This document shows, piece by piece, positions 51,970-60,976 of a DNA stretch of 64,000 nt. The notes below the pieces were generated by a model. The model saw only the letters and a list, made by a program, of their open reading frames with translations, was not told the DNA's origin and ran no database searches. The stretch comes from an uncultured Lachnospiraceae bacterium (GTDB lineage Bacteria; Bacillota; Clostridia; Lachnospirales; Lachnospiraceae), in NCBI GenBank assembly GCA_900548905.1, contig URMK01000018.1, positions 1 through 64,000 of the forward strand. Reading direction: 5' to 3'. Every line of letters begins with the position of its first letter. Position 1 is the first letter of the stretch. Made by a program: the position numbers and the translations under genes.

Positions 51970-52047
51970 GGCTGCGGGTGTAGATAAAAAAGGGAGTGCC
52001 GCCCCCTGTTCGGTGTCTCTCTCCCTTTTTTATCTACACCCGCAGCC
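51970..52047. repeat. Perfect 27-bp inverted repeat between divergent genes
   Basis: 51970-51996 and 52021-52047 are perfect inverted copies (ggctgcgggtgtagataaaa and onwards) with a 24-nt loop. The A/T run inside the stem gives T-rich sequence on either strand. It lies between the starts of two divergent genes, so it is not placed as an ordinary 3' terminator; it could insulate the codB promoter at 52103 or be a remnant of a longer hairpin element. Confidence 0.85.
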
Positions 52048-52102
52048 ATATTTTTCGCCGTTTCCCACAAAAAAATAGTTGTGCTTTCCACAAAATTTAC
52101 CG

Positions 52103-52131
52103 TTGTTAACTATCGCCGGATATGGTACTAT
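52103..52131 (+). promoter_or_regulatory. Promoter of cytosine/uracil operon
   Basis: TTGTTA at 52103-52108 and TACTAT at 52126-52131, 17-bp spacer, about 70 bp before codB. Confidence 0.6.
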
Positions 52132-52200
52132 TTATGGAAAAGAATTTTTTGGGGGAAACTTCCCTGAAACGTGGGAAAAGACAGGAGAGGAGAGAAAAAC

Positions 52201-53451
52201 TTGAGCACAAAAGAACAGAAAGTAAAAGTTGATGCGGATTATTCTCTGATGCCCGTTCCGGGGCATGCACGCCGGAATATCGTGACGATGTTCATGATCA
52301 TGTTGGGTTTCACTTTTTTTTCGGCAAGCATGTGGACCGGCCAGGAGCTGGGGGCCGGACTTGATTTAAATGGTTTTATCGGATCATTGCTGCTGGGCGG
52401 CGCAATTCTTGGTGTTTATACGGCATTACTGGCCTACGTTGGCTGTAAAACCGGATTGTCCATGGATTTGCTGGCCCAGCATTCTTTTGGTAAAAAAGGG
52501 TCTTATCTGCCTTCGGCGCTGATCAGTTTTACACAGATAGGGTGGTTCGGCGTCGGTGTGGCGATGTTCGCTATCCCTGTGGCTAAGCTTCTTGCGCCGG
52601 ATAAACCCTGGATGGTGCCGCTGCTTGTGGCCATCGCCGGGATATGTATGACCGGTTCCGCTTTTTTTGGAATCCGGGCCATGACCATTGTTAGCTATAT
52701 TTCCGTCCCCCTGATCGCCATGCTGGGAATTACGGCTATGATCCTTGCGGTACGCACGGGAGACGCCAGCCTGACGGATAAATTTGCGGAAAGCCAGGGG
52801 CTGAGTATGATAACCGGCGCAGGCATGGTTATCGGTTCCTTTGTCAGCGGCGGTACGGCCACCCCGAATTTCGCCCGTTTTGCCAAGACGCCGGGGGCGG
52901 CTGTCTGGACGACCATAATCGCCTTTTTCCTGGGCAACAGCCTGATGTTCTGCTTCGGCGCCTTCAGCGGGGTGTATGTGGGCGGAAACGATATTTTTGA
53001 GGTTATGATCGCGCTGAACCTCACCGTATTTGCCATCCTTGTACTGGGGCTGAATATCTGGACAACCAATGACAATGCGCTGTATTCCGCAGGGCTTGGC
53101 CTGTCCAACATTACGAAGATCAAGAAAAGCCCGCTGGTTCTGATTTCCGGCGCGCTGGGGACCATTACCGCCATCTGGCTGTACAACAATTTTACCGGCT
53201 GGCTGAACATCCTTAACTGCACCCTGCCTCCGGTTGGGGCGATTCTCATCCTGGGATTCTTCTGCCATAAGGCGGATTATGCACAGGATAAGGAAAATAC
53301 GCTGGAGGTGAACTGGTTTGCCATCGCGGGCGTAGTAATAGGCGCGGTGATTGCCAATGTGGTGCCTTTTGGAATCGCGTCCATTAACGGCATGGCTGTG
53401 GCCTGTATCTGTTATCTTGCGGGAGAAGCGGTCAATAAGAAAGGAAACTGA
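52201..53451 (+). CDS. codB: Cytosine permease
   Basis: A 416-residue NCS1-family transporter with about twelve helices, close in length to E. coli CodB (419). Blocks typical of the family are FTFFSASMWTGQELGAGL near residue 40, SFTQIGWFGVGVAMFAIPVAKLL near 110 and NIWTTNDNALYSAGLGLSN near 290. I place the start at the TTG at 52201, which has GGAGAG upstream; the ATG at 52171 would add residues read from the ribosome-binding region. It imports cytosine by proton or sodium symport for the deaminase encoded 3 bp downstream. Confidence 0.92.
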   Translation: MSTKEQKVKVDADYSLMPVPGHARRNIVTMFMIMLGFTFFSASMWTGQELGAGLDLNGFIGSLLLGGAILGVYTALLAYVGCKTGLSMDLLAQHSFGKKGSYLPSALISFTQIGWFGVGVAMFAIPVAKLLAPDKPWMVPLLVAIAGICMTGSAFFGIRAMTIVSYISVPLIAMLGITAMILAVRTGDASLTDKFAESQGLSMITGAGMVIGSFVSGGTATPNFARFAKTPGAAVWTTIIAFFLGNSLMFCFGAFSGVYVGGNDIFEVMIALNLTVFAILVLGLNIWTTNDNALYSAGLGLSNITKIKKSPLVLISGALGTITAIWLYNNFTGWLNILNCTLPPVGAILILGFFCHKADYAQDKENTLEVNWFAIAGVVIGAVIANVVPFGIASINGMAVACICYLAGEAVNKKGN

Positions 53452-53454
53452 CAA

Positions 53455-54690
53455 ATGCTGATTAAAAATATTCATCTGGAGAACAGCGAGGACTGTACGG
53501 ATATCCGGGTTTTGGACGGTGTATTTGAAACAATCGCCCAGGGGCTTTCGGCGCTGCCGGGAGAAGAGGTTATCGACGGGACCGGCTGTATGATCCTGCC
53601 TCCTTTTATCGAGTCCCATGTGCATCTGGATACCTGCCTGACCGCAGGGGATCCGGAGTGGAACATGTCCGGTACTTTGTTTGAAGGAATCGAGTGCTGG
53701 AGCAAAAGAAAAGAGAAGCTTACCAGGCAGGATGTAAAGGATCGTGCAGGAAAAGCTATCCGTATGCAGGCGGCAAACGGGGTTCAGTTTGTAAGGACCC
53801 ATGTGGATGTGACGGATCCCACACTGGTGGCTATGGAGGCCATGCTGGAGCTTCGGGAGGAACTGAAGGACGAAATTACCATTCAGGTGGTTGCGTTTCC
53901 CCAGGAAGGTATTTTGAGTTATCCCCATGGAAAAGAACTGATGGAAAATGCGGTAAAGATGGGGGCCGACTGTGTGGGCGCCATCCCCCATTTTGAGTTT
54001 ACGCGGGAATACAGCGTGGAATCCCTGAATTTTGCCATGGATCTGGCATACCGGTATGACCGGCTGGTGGATGTGCACTGTGATGAAATCGATGACGAGG
54101 CCTCCAGAGGGCTGGAAACGCTGGCGGCAAGGGCTTATGAGATGGAACTGTCTGATAAAGTTACGGCAAGCCATACCACAGCTATGCATTCCTATAATAA
54201 TGCTTATGTGAACCGGCTGATGCGCCTGTTAAAAATGAGCCGGATTAATTTTGTGGCAAATCCGCTGGTGAATACCCATCTGCAGGGACGGGCGGATACC
54301 TATCCCAAACGCCGGGGGGTCACAAGAGTGAAGGAACTGCTGGAGGCCGGGCTGAATGTATCCTTTGGGCATGATGATGTTTTTGACCCATGGTACCCGC
54401 TGGGAACCGGGAATATGCGGGATACGGTGTTCATGGGCCTGCATGTATGCCAGATGATGGGTTATGAGGACATCATGAATTCCTATAAACTCATTACCTA
54501 TAATGCCGCCAAGACCCTGCATTTGGGAGACAGCTATGGAATCCGGGAAAAAAATCCGGCGGATTTCATTATTCTTAACGGGGATAACTTTTACAACGTC
54601 CTGAACAAAAAGAGTGAAATCCTCTATTCCTTCCGAAAGGGGAAATTGCTGGCAAAAACCATTCCCGCACAGACGGAAATCTGTTTTTGA
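53455..54690 (+). CDS. codA: Cytosine deaminase
   Basis: A 411-residue metal-dependent amidohydrolase that converts cytosine to uracil and ammonia. The metal ligands are visible: H55 and H57 in ESHVHLD, H208 in VHCDEIDDE with catalytic E211, H240-region THTTAMH-like block (ASHTTAMHS) and D307 in FGHDDVFDPWYPLG. The last block is specific for CodA within the family. It lies 3 bp after codB and 81 bp before uraA; the set imports cytosine and uracil and feeds pyrimidine salvage or nitrogen supply. Confidence 0.95.
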   Translation: MLIKNIHLENSEDCTDIRVLDGVFETIAQGLSALPGEEVIDGTGCMILPPFIESHVHLDTCLTAGDPEWNMSGTLFEGIECWSKRKEKLTRQDVKDRAGKAIRMQAANGVQFVRTHVDVTDPTLVAMEAMLELREELKDEITIQVVAFPQEGILSYPHGKELMENAVKMGADCVGAIPHFEFTREYSVESLNFAMDLAYRYDRLVDVHCDEIDDEASRGLETLAARAYEMELSDKVTASHTTAMHSYNNAYVNRLMRLLKMSRINFVANPLVNTHLQGRADTYPKRRGVTRVKELLEAGLNVSFGHDDVFDPWYPLGTGNMRDTVFMGLHVCQMMGYEDIMNSYKLITYNAAKTLHLGDSYGIREKNPADFIILNGDNFYNVLNKKSEILYSFRKGKLLAKTIPAQTEICF

Positions 54691-54771
54691 CACCACACCA
54701 GTCAAAGAGCCAAAGCGGCTTTTGAATAATTAAACGTAACGTAAATTTACTTATGAGGAGGAAATGTAATT

Positions 54772-56040
54772 ATGGGTGAAAAGACCACGAGGCAAAAGCT
54801 GATTCTGGGCATTCAGCATACCCTGGCCATGTTCGGCGCCACCGTACTGGTTCCGGCATTGACAGGGCTGAATACCTCGATCACACTGTTCTGTGCCGGC
54901 CTGGGCACATTGCTGTTCCACTGGATCACAAAGAAAAAGGTGCCCGTTTTCCTGGGCTCCAGTTTCGCCTTTATGGCAGGTATCATGGCAATTATCGGGG
55001 ACTCCAGAATGGGAGATCCCGATTTCCTGGACAAGCTGGCGGCCGTAAAAGGCGCGCTGATTATCGCCGGTCTTGTTTATGTACTCTTTGCCGGCCTGAT
55101 TAAGATTTTCGGTTATGAAAAGGTAAACAAACTGCTGCCCCCCATCGTAACGGGGCCGATCATCATTGTCATCGGGCTGCGCCTGAGCAGCACTGCAATT
55201 AACAGCGCATTTTATTATAACGGAGAATTCAGCCTGAAGGCTGTACTGGTTACGGTGGTGATTCTCACCGTGGTAATCTGTGTTTCCATTTTTGCAAAGG
55301 GTATCTTTAACCTGATGCCTATCCTGTTCGCCATCATTGCGGGCTATCTTGTCTGCCTGCCCCTGGGCTTTTGTGACTTCACCGCTGTCAGGGAGGCTCA
55401 TTTCCTTTCCTTCATGGACAAGGATATCGTATCCCAGCTGCTGTGCATCCCTCAGTTCAAACTGGATGCTATCCTGGCTATTGCGCCTATCGCTCTGGTA
55501 ACCATGATTGAACACGTGGGGGATATTACCACCAATGGTGCCGTTGTTGGCAAGAACTTCATGGTGGATCCCGGCGTTCACAGGACAATCCTGGGAGACG
55601 GCCTTGCCACCGCCCTGGCCGGTATCCTGGGCGGACCCGCCAACACTACCTACGGGGAAAACACAGGTGTCCTCGCCGTGACAAAGGTATATGACCCTTC
55701 CGTAATCCGCATTGCGGCGGTATTTGCCATGATCCTCGGTATTTTCGGTAAATTCGGAGGCTTTATTACCAGTATTCCTTCCCCGGTTACCGGTGGTATC
55801 AGTATCGTGCTCTACGGTATGATTTCCGCGGTAGGCGTGCGTATCCTCATTAATTCCCGGCTGAACTTCGGCAACAGCCGTAACCTGCTGGTGGCTGCGA
55901 TCATCCTCGTGCTGGGTATCGGCTGTGACAGCATCCCGGTATACGGAGCCGTTACCATTTCCGGCCTGGCCCTGGCAGCCGTGGTGGGGATTATTCTGGC
56001 ATTTGTCCTTCCGGAAGGCGAGGACAGCGTGCTGAGTTAA
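54772..56040 (+). CDS. uraA: Uracil permease
   Basis: A 422-residue NCS2/NAT-family transporter, with about 14 membrane segments. The N-terminal GIQHTLAMFGATVLVPALTGL and the substrate-binding segment ALVTMIEHVGDITTNGAVVGKNF (about residues 238-261, with the Glu that contacts uracil), followed by GGPANTTYGENTGVLAVTKV, match UraA. GAGGAGG precedes the ATG by 9 bp. Downstream of codBA in the same direction, it probably exchanges the uracil formed by CodA or imports it. No PyrR-type attenuator was recognised in the 81-bp gap. Confidence 0.93.
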   Translation: MGEKTTRQKLILGIQHTLAMFGATVLVPALTGLNTSITLFCAGLGTLLFHWITKKKVPVFLGSSFAFMAGIMAIIGDSRMGDPDFLDKLAAVKGALIIAGLVYVLFAGLIKIFGYEKVNKLLPPIVTGPIIIVIGLRLSSTAINSAFYYNGEFSLKAVLVTVVILTVVICVSIFAKGIFNLMPILFAIIAGYLVCLPLGFCDFTAVREAHFLSFMDKDIVSQLLCIPQFKLDAILAIAPIALVTMIEHVGDITTNGAVVGKNFMVDPGVHRTILGDGLATALAGILGGPANTTYGENTGVLAVTKVYDPSVIRIAAVFAMILGIFGKFGGFITSIPSPVTGGISIVLYGMISAVGVRILINSRLNFGNSRNLLVAAIILVLGIGCDSIPVYGAVTISGLALAAVVGIILAFVLPEGEDSVLS

Positions 56041-56099
56041 GTAAACGTCCTGCATAAAGGAATAACCTCCTGCGTTAAGAGCGGGAAGGGAACATAGGG

Positions 56100-56141
56100 C
56101 AAGTCAAGAACCCCGCCGATTACGGCGGGGTTCTTGACTTG
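56100..56141. terminator. Perfect 19-bp stem-loop after uraA
   Basis: 56100-56118 and 56123-56141 are perfect inverted copies with a 4-nt loop (atta). There is no T run on either side, so it is an unusual terminator if it is one; it lies at the end of the cytosine/uracil operon. Confidence 0.7.
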
Positions 56142-56345
56142 AACATAAGGATGGCCCACGTAGTATGGCTTCCGTTGCCGGCATGTGTTTGAAAATTCAT
56201 TCCCGCAATCCGCATGCCTCCTTTGCATGGGATTTATCCCAATTTCAATCAACGTAGCCCGCTGCGCTTCACGAATTTGAGACAATTCCCCGCAAATTGT
56301 GACACACATCATGCAGAGAGCAATTTTCAAACATACTCTGGGGAA
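56142..56345. repeat. Intergenic region bounded by short inverted repeats
   Basis: tgtttgaaaatt near 56184 and aattttcaaaca near 56323 are inverted copies about 150 bp apart; the interior has a smaller pair aatttgagacaatt/aaattgtgaca and tagcccgctgcg, which also occurs near base 90. It could be a small non-autonomous mobile element; no gene is present. Confidence 0.35.
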
Positions 56346-56678
56346 TCAGAAATCAGATCCTCCGATTTCTCCCGATGCATAAAGCCTTGCCACAACTGTC
56401 TCGCAGATTCCCAGCTTATCCTGACATCCCGCCTCAGCGGCAAGCTGGAGATACCTTTCAGCGGCTACCTTCTGCAGCCGGCTGTCTTCACACAGGCAGG
56501 GCACGGTATCCTCCGGGTATCCACACAGATTTTTCAGCTTGCAGGGGCCGCAGTCTTTATCCAAATCCTCCAGGGTAATCAGACCTTCCAGCTTCTCCAG
56601 TGCCCATTTCAGTGCATCTTTTTTTTCCGGTTCCTGCATCTCTTCCATAAGCTGTTCCAGGATTTCTGTTTTTCTCAT
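56346..56678 (-). CDS. Small Cys-rich hypothetical protein
   Basis: A 110-residue protein of unknown family. The N-terminal half is a charged helix (TEILEQLMEEMQEPEKKDALKWALEKLEG). The centre has six closely spaced Cys (DCGPCKLKNLCG, then VPCLCEDS) plus Cys at AGCQDKLGICE, which suggests metal or Fe-S binding or disulfides. The ATG at 56678 has AAGGAGG 9 bp before it. It lies downstream of the Rpn-like pseudogene on the same strand but is separated by 118 bp. Confidence 0.65.
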   Translation of the reverse strand: MRKTEILEQLMEEMQEPEKKDALKWALEKLEGLITLEDLDKDCGPCKLKNLCGYPEDTVPCLCEDSRLQKVAAERYLQLAAEAGCQDKLGICETVVARLYASGEIGGSDF

Positions 56679-56796
56679 TCGCAATTTCCTCCTTTATGTG
56701 CGGGTGATGTCCTGTATTTTATACCATACGGTTTTGCCGGTAGCGGGATGTCCCTTTTGGGAAATGTGAAGGGCGGAACAGTTCCATTGTTTGAGA

Positions 56797-57586
56797 TCAA
56801 TCCAGGCCGATCCGCTCCAGGAACATTTGTATGGATTCTGCCTTTGCAGCTTCTTTGAGCCATTTTTTAAGCAGGATTACATCAGTTTCTTTTAAAATAC
56901 CATCACGCAGACTTTCCGGAATTTCGCCCAAATCATCCAGTAATTCCAGAACGGATTCTGCTTGTCCTATTGCTTTTCCAAGTGCTATTCCTTTTGTTTT
57001 TCCATCCGCAGCACCAGCCTGCCATCCGACACTGTATTCTGCGGCACGGATTTTTTTCATTTCTTCTTCTTCATTATATTCAAAAATCGACATAGCTATA
57101 ACCTCCGCCCTTTGCGCGGCTAAAAACTCCGCCAGGATTGCGTTCTGAATACATTCCTTCACGGCTTTTTCCACCGCTTCCGTAATCTCCATATCTTTAG
57201 TGTATTGCCGTATGCAGTCTACGAACATGCAGTATTCCTTCAGCGTTTTGCATTTATCCATCAAATCCCGGTTATTCCCGAGATTTATATTGAGCATCAG
57301 TACATTTAATTCCAGATCCGGTGAGGATACTTTTTTTTCAAAAGAATCCGAGAGCTTCATAATCCTACGCTCCGGCTGGGTATCCGTTCCGTTATAAAAG
57401 ACAACGAAACGGGGAACCGGGATTTTAATTTGTTTGCTGGAATAGAGGGTATCCTGCATCCTCATATTGTGTTTCATTTAAAGCATTGTACAGCTCCAGC
57501 AGCTTCTCCGGATCTTTATAAAGCAACCGGAATACAGTGTCCTTGTGATTTCTTACGACATATCGTTCTTTTTGTGTTTCGCCCAT
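56797..57586 (-). pseudogene. Rpn-family (PD-(D/E)XK) nuclease gene with internal deletion
   Basis: The gene starts at the ATG at 57584-57586 (GAAAGGAG upstream) with GETQKERYVVRNHKDTVFRL, then LLYKDPEKLLELYNALNETQ, the normal start of Rpn/YhgA-like proteins. After NETQYE the frame is lost and the sequence resumes in another frame at DTLYSSKQIKIPVPRFVVFY, which in the family comes about 45-70 residues later. The missing part holds the nuclease core, so the protein is dead. The remaining frame to 56797 is open for 226 codons, ends in a Gly/Ala/Lys-rich helical tail, and could be misannotated as an intact gene. Confidence 0.8.
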
Positions 57587-57977
57587 TAACTGCTCCTTTC
57601 TTTTGCAATGGTTGCAGGAAGCAGCTGAAAGGGAATGCCATATTTCCTTTTCTCCCAGATGGCTCCTGCCTGTTTCAATGGATTAAAGCATAGAGTCTCT
57701 GAATAGAAATAGAAGAAAGACGGCAAAATGCCCAGATTCACAGAAGTTTATGCTTATGTTCAGCCTATCACATAACTGTCCGAAATACAATAATATTTTT
57801 AACTGTTTATGAGCATCCGAAATTACAAAATGTTCCGGAAAGCCTGGAAGAACATTTTGTGCGCCGGAGAATTTTCTGGCAGTTGAAAAGGCAGGCAGAG
57901 GCGCTTTATACTGGGGCCAGTCAAACGGATATCCCAAAACGAAGGAATACGGAAAAAGAGGATGTCCGCCAAAAGGA
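57587..57977. other. Intergenic region without recognised gene
   Basis: About 390 bp between the broken Rpn gene and the broken permease gene. Both strands have short open frames, none with a ribosome site or family resemblance. An AT-rich stretch at 57780-57830 could be a promoter. Confidence 0.4.
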
Positions 57978-58571
57978 TTGGAGGATTATTATGAAAGAGA
58001 GGACGGCAGTTTTTTTGGGAAGGCCAAAGGGAGCCGGAGAAAAAAGAAATACGGAAGAGGGGTCATAAAGGAAAACCTGCAGATTTACAGCCTGATGCTT
58101 CACACGCTGATACTGATATTTATTTTTTGCTACATACCTATGTACGGGCTGGTCATCGCTTTTCAGGATTGTGTCCCGGGAGCGCCGTTTTTAGGAGAAG
58201 GGGTGAAATGGGTCGGCCTCAGGTGGTTTGATAAATTCATTTCCGTCCACTATTTTTCCAGGCTGATTAAAAATACCCTGATACTGAGCGGCCTGAATCT
58301 TTTATTTGGTTTCACAGCTCCTATTTTCTTTGCGCTGCTGCTGGATCAAATCAAGCATACCCGTTTTAAAAAGTTTATCCAGACGGCCAGCTATATGCCT
58401 TACTTCATTTCCACAGTGGTGGTTGCCGGGATGGTTATTTCCTTTATTGATACGGACGGGATTGTAACCAACCTTCTTACGGTAATGGGTTTTGACCGGA
58501 AAAATTATCATGTGGATCCTGTAGGAGAATGTCCGTTGCGGTCAAGAGAACCGTTTCCTCCATTGCTATAA
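57978..58571 (+). pseudogene. Truncated LplB-type ABC permease
   Basis: 197 codons. Residues about 25-180 match LplB-type permeases (KENLQIYSLMLHTLILIFIF, CYIPMYGLVIAFQD, TAPIFFALLLDQIKHTRFKKF, ASYMPYFISTVVVAGMVISF). The match ends after NYHVDP; the final 15 residues are unrelated, and the EAA loop and last three helices are absent. No binding-protein or second permease gene is adjacent. It is a relic of another oligosaccharide transporter, deleted up to the promoter of the peptidase gene. Confidence 0.8.
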
Positions 58572-58628
58572 TAAAAGAACAACATCCGGGGACACAAGTT
58601 TCACGTTCCCACCTACATGGAGGAAAAT

Positions 58629-59792
58629 ATGGATCAAAAAAGTGAAATCCAACGGCATTTACAAGCCCTGTGCGAAGAAATCGGCCCGCGTCCCACCGGC
58701 TCACAGGCAAACCGGGACGCGGTTTCTTATGTCCGCAGGCAATTCGAAGCCTATGGCCTCACCACGCAGCTGCAGGAATTTGACTGTATGGACTGGAGCA
58801 GGAACGAGGGTACTCTAAAGACAGAGGGAAAGGAGATCCCTGTGATGCCCGCGCCTTATTCCAAAGGCTGCGGGGTACAGGGGGAAATCATCCGGGCAGG
58901 TTCTCTGGAAGAACTGCGGAAAGCCCCGCTATCCGGAAAAATTGTATTGCTTTGTGACAGCCTGGCATCCGAACCGCTCATGCCCAAAAGCTTTGTTTTC
59001 TGGAATCCGGATGAGCATAAGGAAATCATTTCCCTTCTGGAAAACGGCGGCGCGCTGGCAGTTCTTACCGTAAGCCTTTCCGCCGGACAGTATCTGCCTA
59101 TCATTGAGGATGGGGATTTTGAACTGCCCTGCGGGATTGTCCTGCCGGAAAATCTTCCCCTGCTTGACAGCGGTATCCGGGCGGTACTGAAGCTGGATGC
59201 GGAGAGAAAAGCGGCGAAGGGGGCAAATGTGATTGCTTCCTATGGAAGCGGCGTACACAAGGTCTGCTTTTCCGCCCATATTGATACCGGCAGCATAACG
59301 CCGGGCGCTTTGGATAATGCCTCCGGGACGGCGGTACTGCTTGCCATGGCTTCACAGCTGCAGGGAAAAACGTATCCGTACCGGCTGGAGTTCGTCCTTT
59401 TTAACGGAGAAGATTATTACTCCACGCCGGGGGAAATGGCATATCTGGCTTCCCATTTATCCAGGCCGGAGGATTACGTCTGTGCGTTTAACGTGGATGG
59501 GGCGGGGCTGAAAGGGAAGGATATTACCTATTCGTTTTATGAATGTCCTGAAAAGCTGAGCAACAGTATAAGAAGCTTCGCATCCCGTTTGGAAGGTTTT
59601 TCAGAAACCGAGCCGTGGCCGCAGGGGGATCACACCCTGTTTTCCTTTTCCGGCGTACCGGCAGTGGCGATAACTTCCTCCGGTATATTTGAACTGACGG
59701 AAGAAGTGCTTCATACGGAAAAAGACATACCGGCTCTGGTAGATGCACAGAAGCTGGGAGATCTTTCCGCCTTCTTGCTGGGGGCAGTTTGA
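58629..59792 (+). CDS. M28-family zinc aminopeptidase-like protein
   Basis: A 387-residue peptidase. Metal ligands of the M28 fold are visible: H217 in CFSAHIDTGS, Asp in GALDNASGTAVLL, Glu pair region in FVLFNGEDYYSTPGEM, Asp in FNVDGAGLKG, and His in WPQGDHTLFSFSGVPAVAI. A PA-like insert lies at about 80-150. No signal peptide is seen, so the protein is likely cytoplasmic. GGAGG lies 6 bp before the ATG at 58629, which I prefer to the ATG at 58617 that overlaps that site. Peptide substrate unknown. Confidence 0.87.
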   Translation: MDQKSEIQRHLQALCEEIGPRPTGSQANRDAVSYVRRQFEAYGLTTQLQEFDCMDWSRNEGTLKTEGKEIPVMPAPYSKGCGVQGEIIRAGSLEELRKAPLSGKIVLLCDSLASEPLMPKSFVFWNPDEHKEIISLLENGGALAVLTVSLSAGQYLPIIEDGDFELPCGIVLPENLPLLDSGIRAVLKLDAERKAAKGANVIASYGSGVHKVCFSAHIDTGSITPGALDNASGTAVLLAMASQLQGKTYPYRLEFVLFNGEDYYSTPGEMAYLASHLSRPEDYVCAFNVDGAGLKGKDITYSFYECPEKLSNSIRSFASRLEGFSETEPWPQGDHTLFSFSGVPAVAITSSGIFELTEEVLHTEKDIPALVDAQKLGDLSAFLLGAV

Positions 59793-59814
59793 CTTTTTCA
59801 GATAGAAACCTGCG

Positions 59815-59905
59815 GAACAGGAGGATGCCTCGCTTCGTGAGCCATCCTCCTGTTTCATGAGAAACGGCGCAGCAGTGAAGGAATTCACTTTGCTGCGCCG
59901 TTATT
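59815..59905. terminator. Two terminator hairpins between convergent genes
   Basis: aacaggaggatg/catcctcctgttt (59815-59855) ends in T residues for the plus strand, and acggcgcagca/tgctgcgccgt (59862-59900) is followed by tattttatt on the plus strand and precedes the minus-strand stop codon. They separate the M28 gene and the DUF4097 gene. Confidence 0.8.
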
Positions 59906-59908
59906 TTA

Positions 59909-60976
59909 TTAATTCCGGATTGTGATGTCTCCGGAGCTGCATTCGATGCGGATCCAGTTTTCATATTCGTTTTCAAAGGTATAATAAACATCGCCGAGCT
60001 TGTGGCTGCCTACTTTGATTTCACCGTAGTCGGTTTTTAAATCATAACCATAGGTTTGGGTCAGGATGGGGGTGATGTCCACATGGCCGTAATCGGATTT
60101 GACGGTAAGATTCCGGAAGCTGAAGGCTTCTGCATCCATATCCCCGCTGCTTAGCTTAAGGCTGGCATCGGCGGCGGTAACTCCGTTCATATCCACAGAG
60201 CCGTAATCGCTGCTAACCGTAAGCTGTCCCAATGCGGCCTGTTTTAGTTTGAGGGTACCGCTGTTCAGTACCAGATCCGTGCTTGTTTTGATATCCGCAT
60301 TGTCCAGGGTACAGTGACCATAGTCGTTTGTTACCTTCAGGGTATTCCCGCTCAAATTTTCTCCTTTGAATTTACCGGAGTTGAGGGTGAGATCCATATC
60401 GGAGCAGGTAATGTCAGTGAGGGATGCATTTCCGTAGTCATTCATCAGGGTAAGTTCTTCTGCCTTCAGCCCGGAGAGGCCGGTATCACCGGAGGAGGTG
60501 GAAACGGATACGGAGCCAAGCTGTGTATCGGCGGGGACGTAAATGGTCACATATTCTTTGGCGGAGGGCCAATCCACGGAAAAGGCGGTGGAGAAACCGG
60601 ACAGGAAAACGACCTGTCCGCTGCTGTGTTTGCTTTCCCTGACAGTGAGTTTCCCATCTTTTACCTGGATATCGGGAGCGCTCCAGGCCACAAGCTGGTA
60701 TTCCAGCCCGTAGTGGTCAGAGGGCTGTATGGTGATATCGGCATAATCCATCTGAATATCCAGGCTGGTGAAGGCATCCAGATCGTCGATAGTATCGGAC
60801 AGGACGGACGGTCCCTCGCCGGTAGTGTTATTCAGGGAATAGACGGTAAGACCGTTTCCGGGCTGGAAACCGATGCCGTTGAAACGGCCTCCCAGCACCC
60901 AGCCTATGACGGACAGAAGCAGTCCGGCAGCACACAGGGAGCCGCAAAGTATAAATAATTTATTGCGTTTACGCAT
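59909..60976 (-). CDS. DUF4097 beta-strand-repeat membrane protein
   Basis: A 355-residue protein with one N-terminal membrane helix (about 8-28) and a long extracellular or cytoplasmic right-handed beta-helix-like domain of DUF4097. The repeats are easy to see: short units ending in NDYG, SDYG or LNSG with regular 20-residue spacing (ELTLMNDYGNASL, LKVTNDYGHCTLDN, LTVSSDYGSVDMNG, LTVKSDYGHVDI). It overlaps the DUF1700 gene by 8 bp and is the last gene of the PadR operon. In related operons (PadR-DUF1700-DUF4097) these proteins form an envelope-associated stress system; the exact role is unknown. Confidence 0.9.
   Translation of the reverse strand: MRKRNKLFILCGSLCAAGLLLSVIGWVLGGRFNGIGFQPGNGLTVYSLNNTTGEGPSVLSDTIDDLDAFTSLDIQMDYADITIQPSDHYGLEYQLVAWSAPDIQVKDGKLTVRESKHSSGQVVFLSGFSTAFSVDWPSAKEYVTIYVPADTQLGSVSVSTSSGDTGLSGLKAEELTLMNDYGNASLTDITCSDMDLTLNSGKFKGENLSGNTLKVTNDYGHCTLDNADIKTSTDLVLNSGTLKLKQAALGQLTVSSDYGSVDMNGVTAADASLKLSSGDMDAEAFSFRNLTVKSDYGHVDITPILTQTYGYDLKTDYGEIKVGSHKLGDVYYTFENEYENWIRIECSSGDITIRN

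Noticed and set aside
57683..57937. 84-codon minus-strand frame
   Set aside because: No ribosome site, no family resemblance, and it overlaps the start region of the permease remnant.
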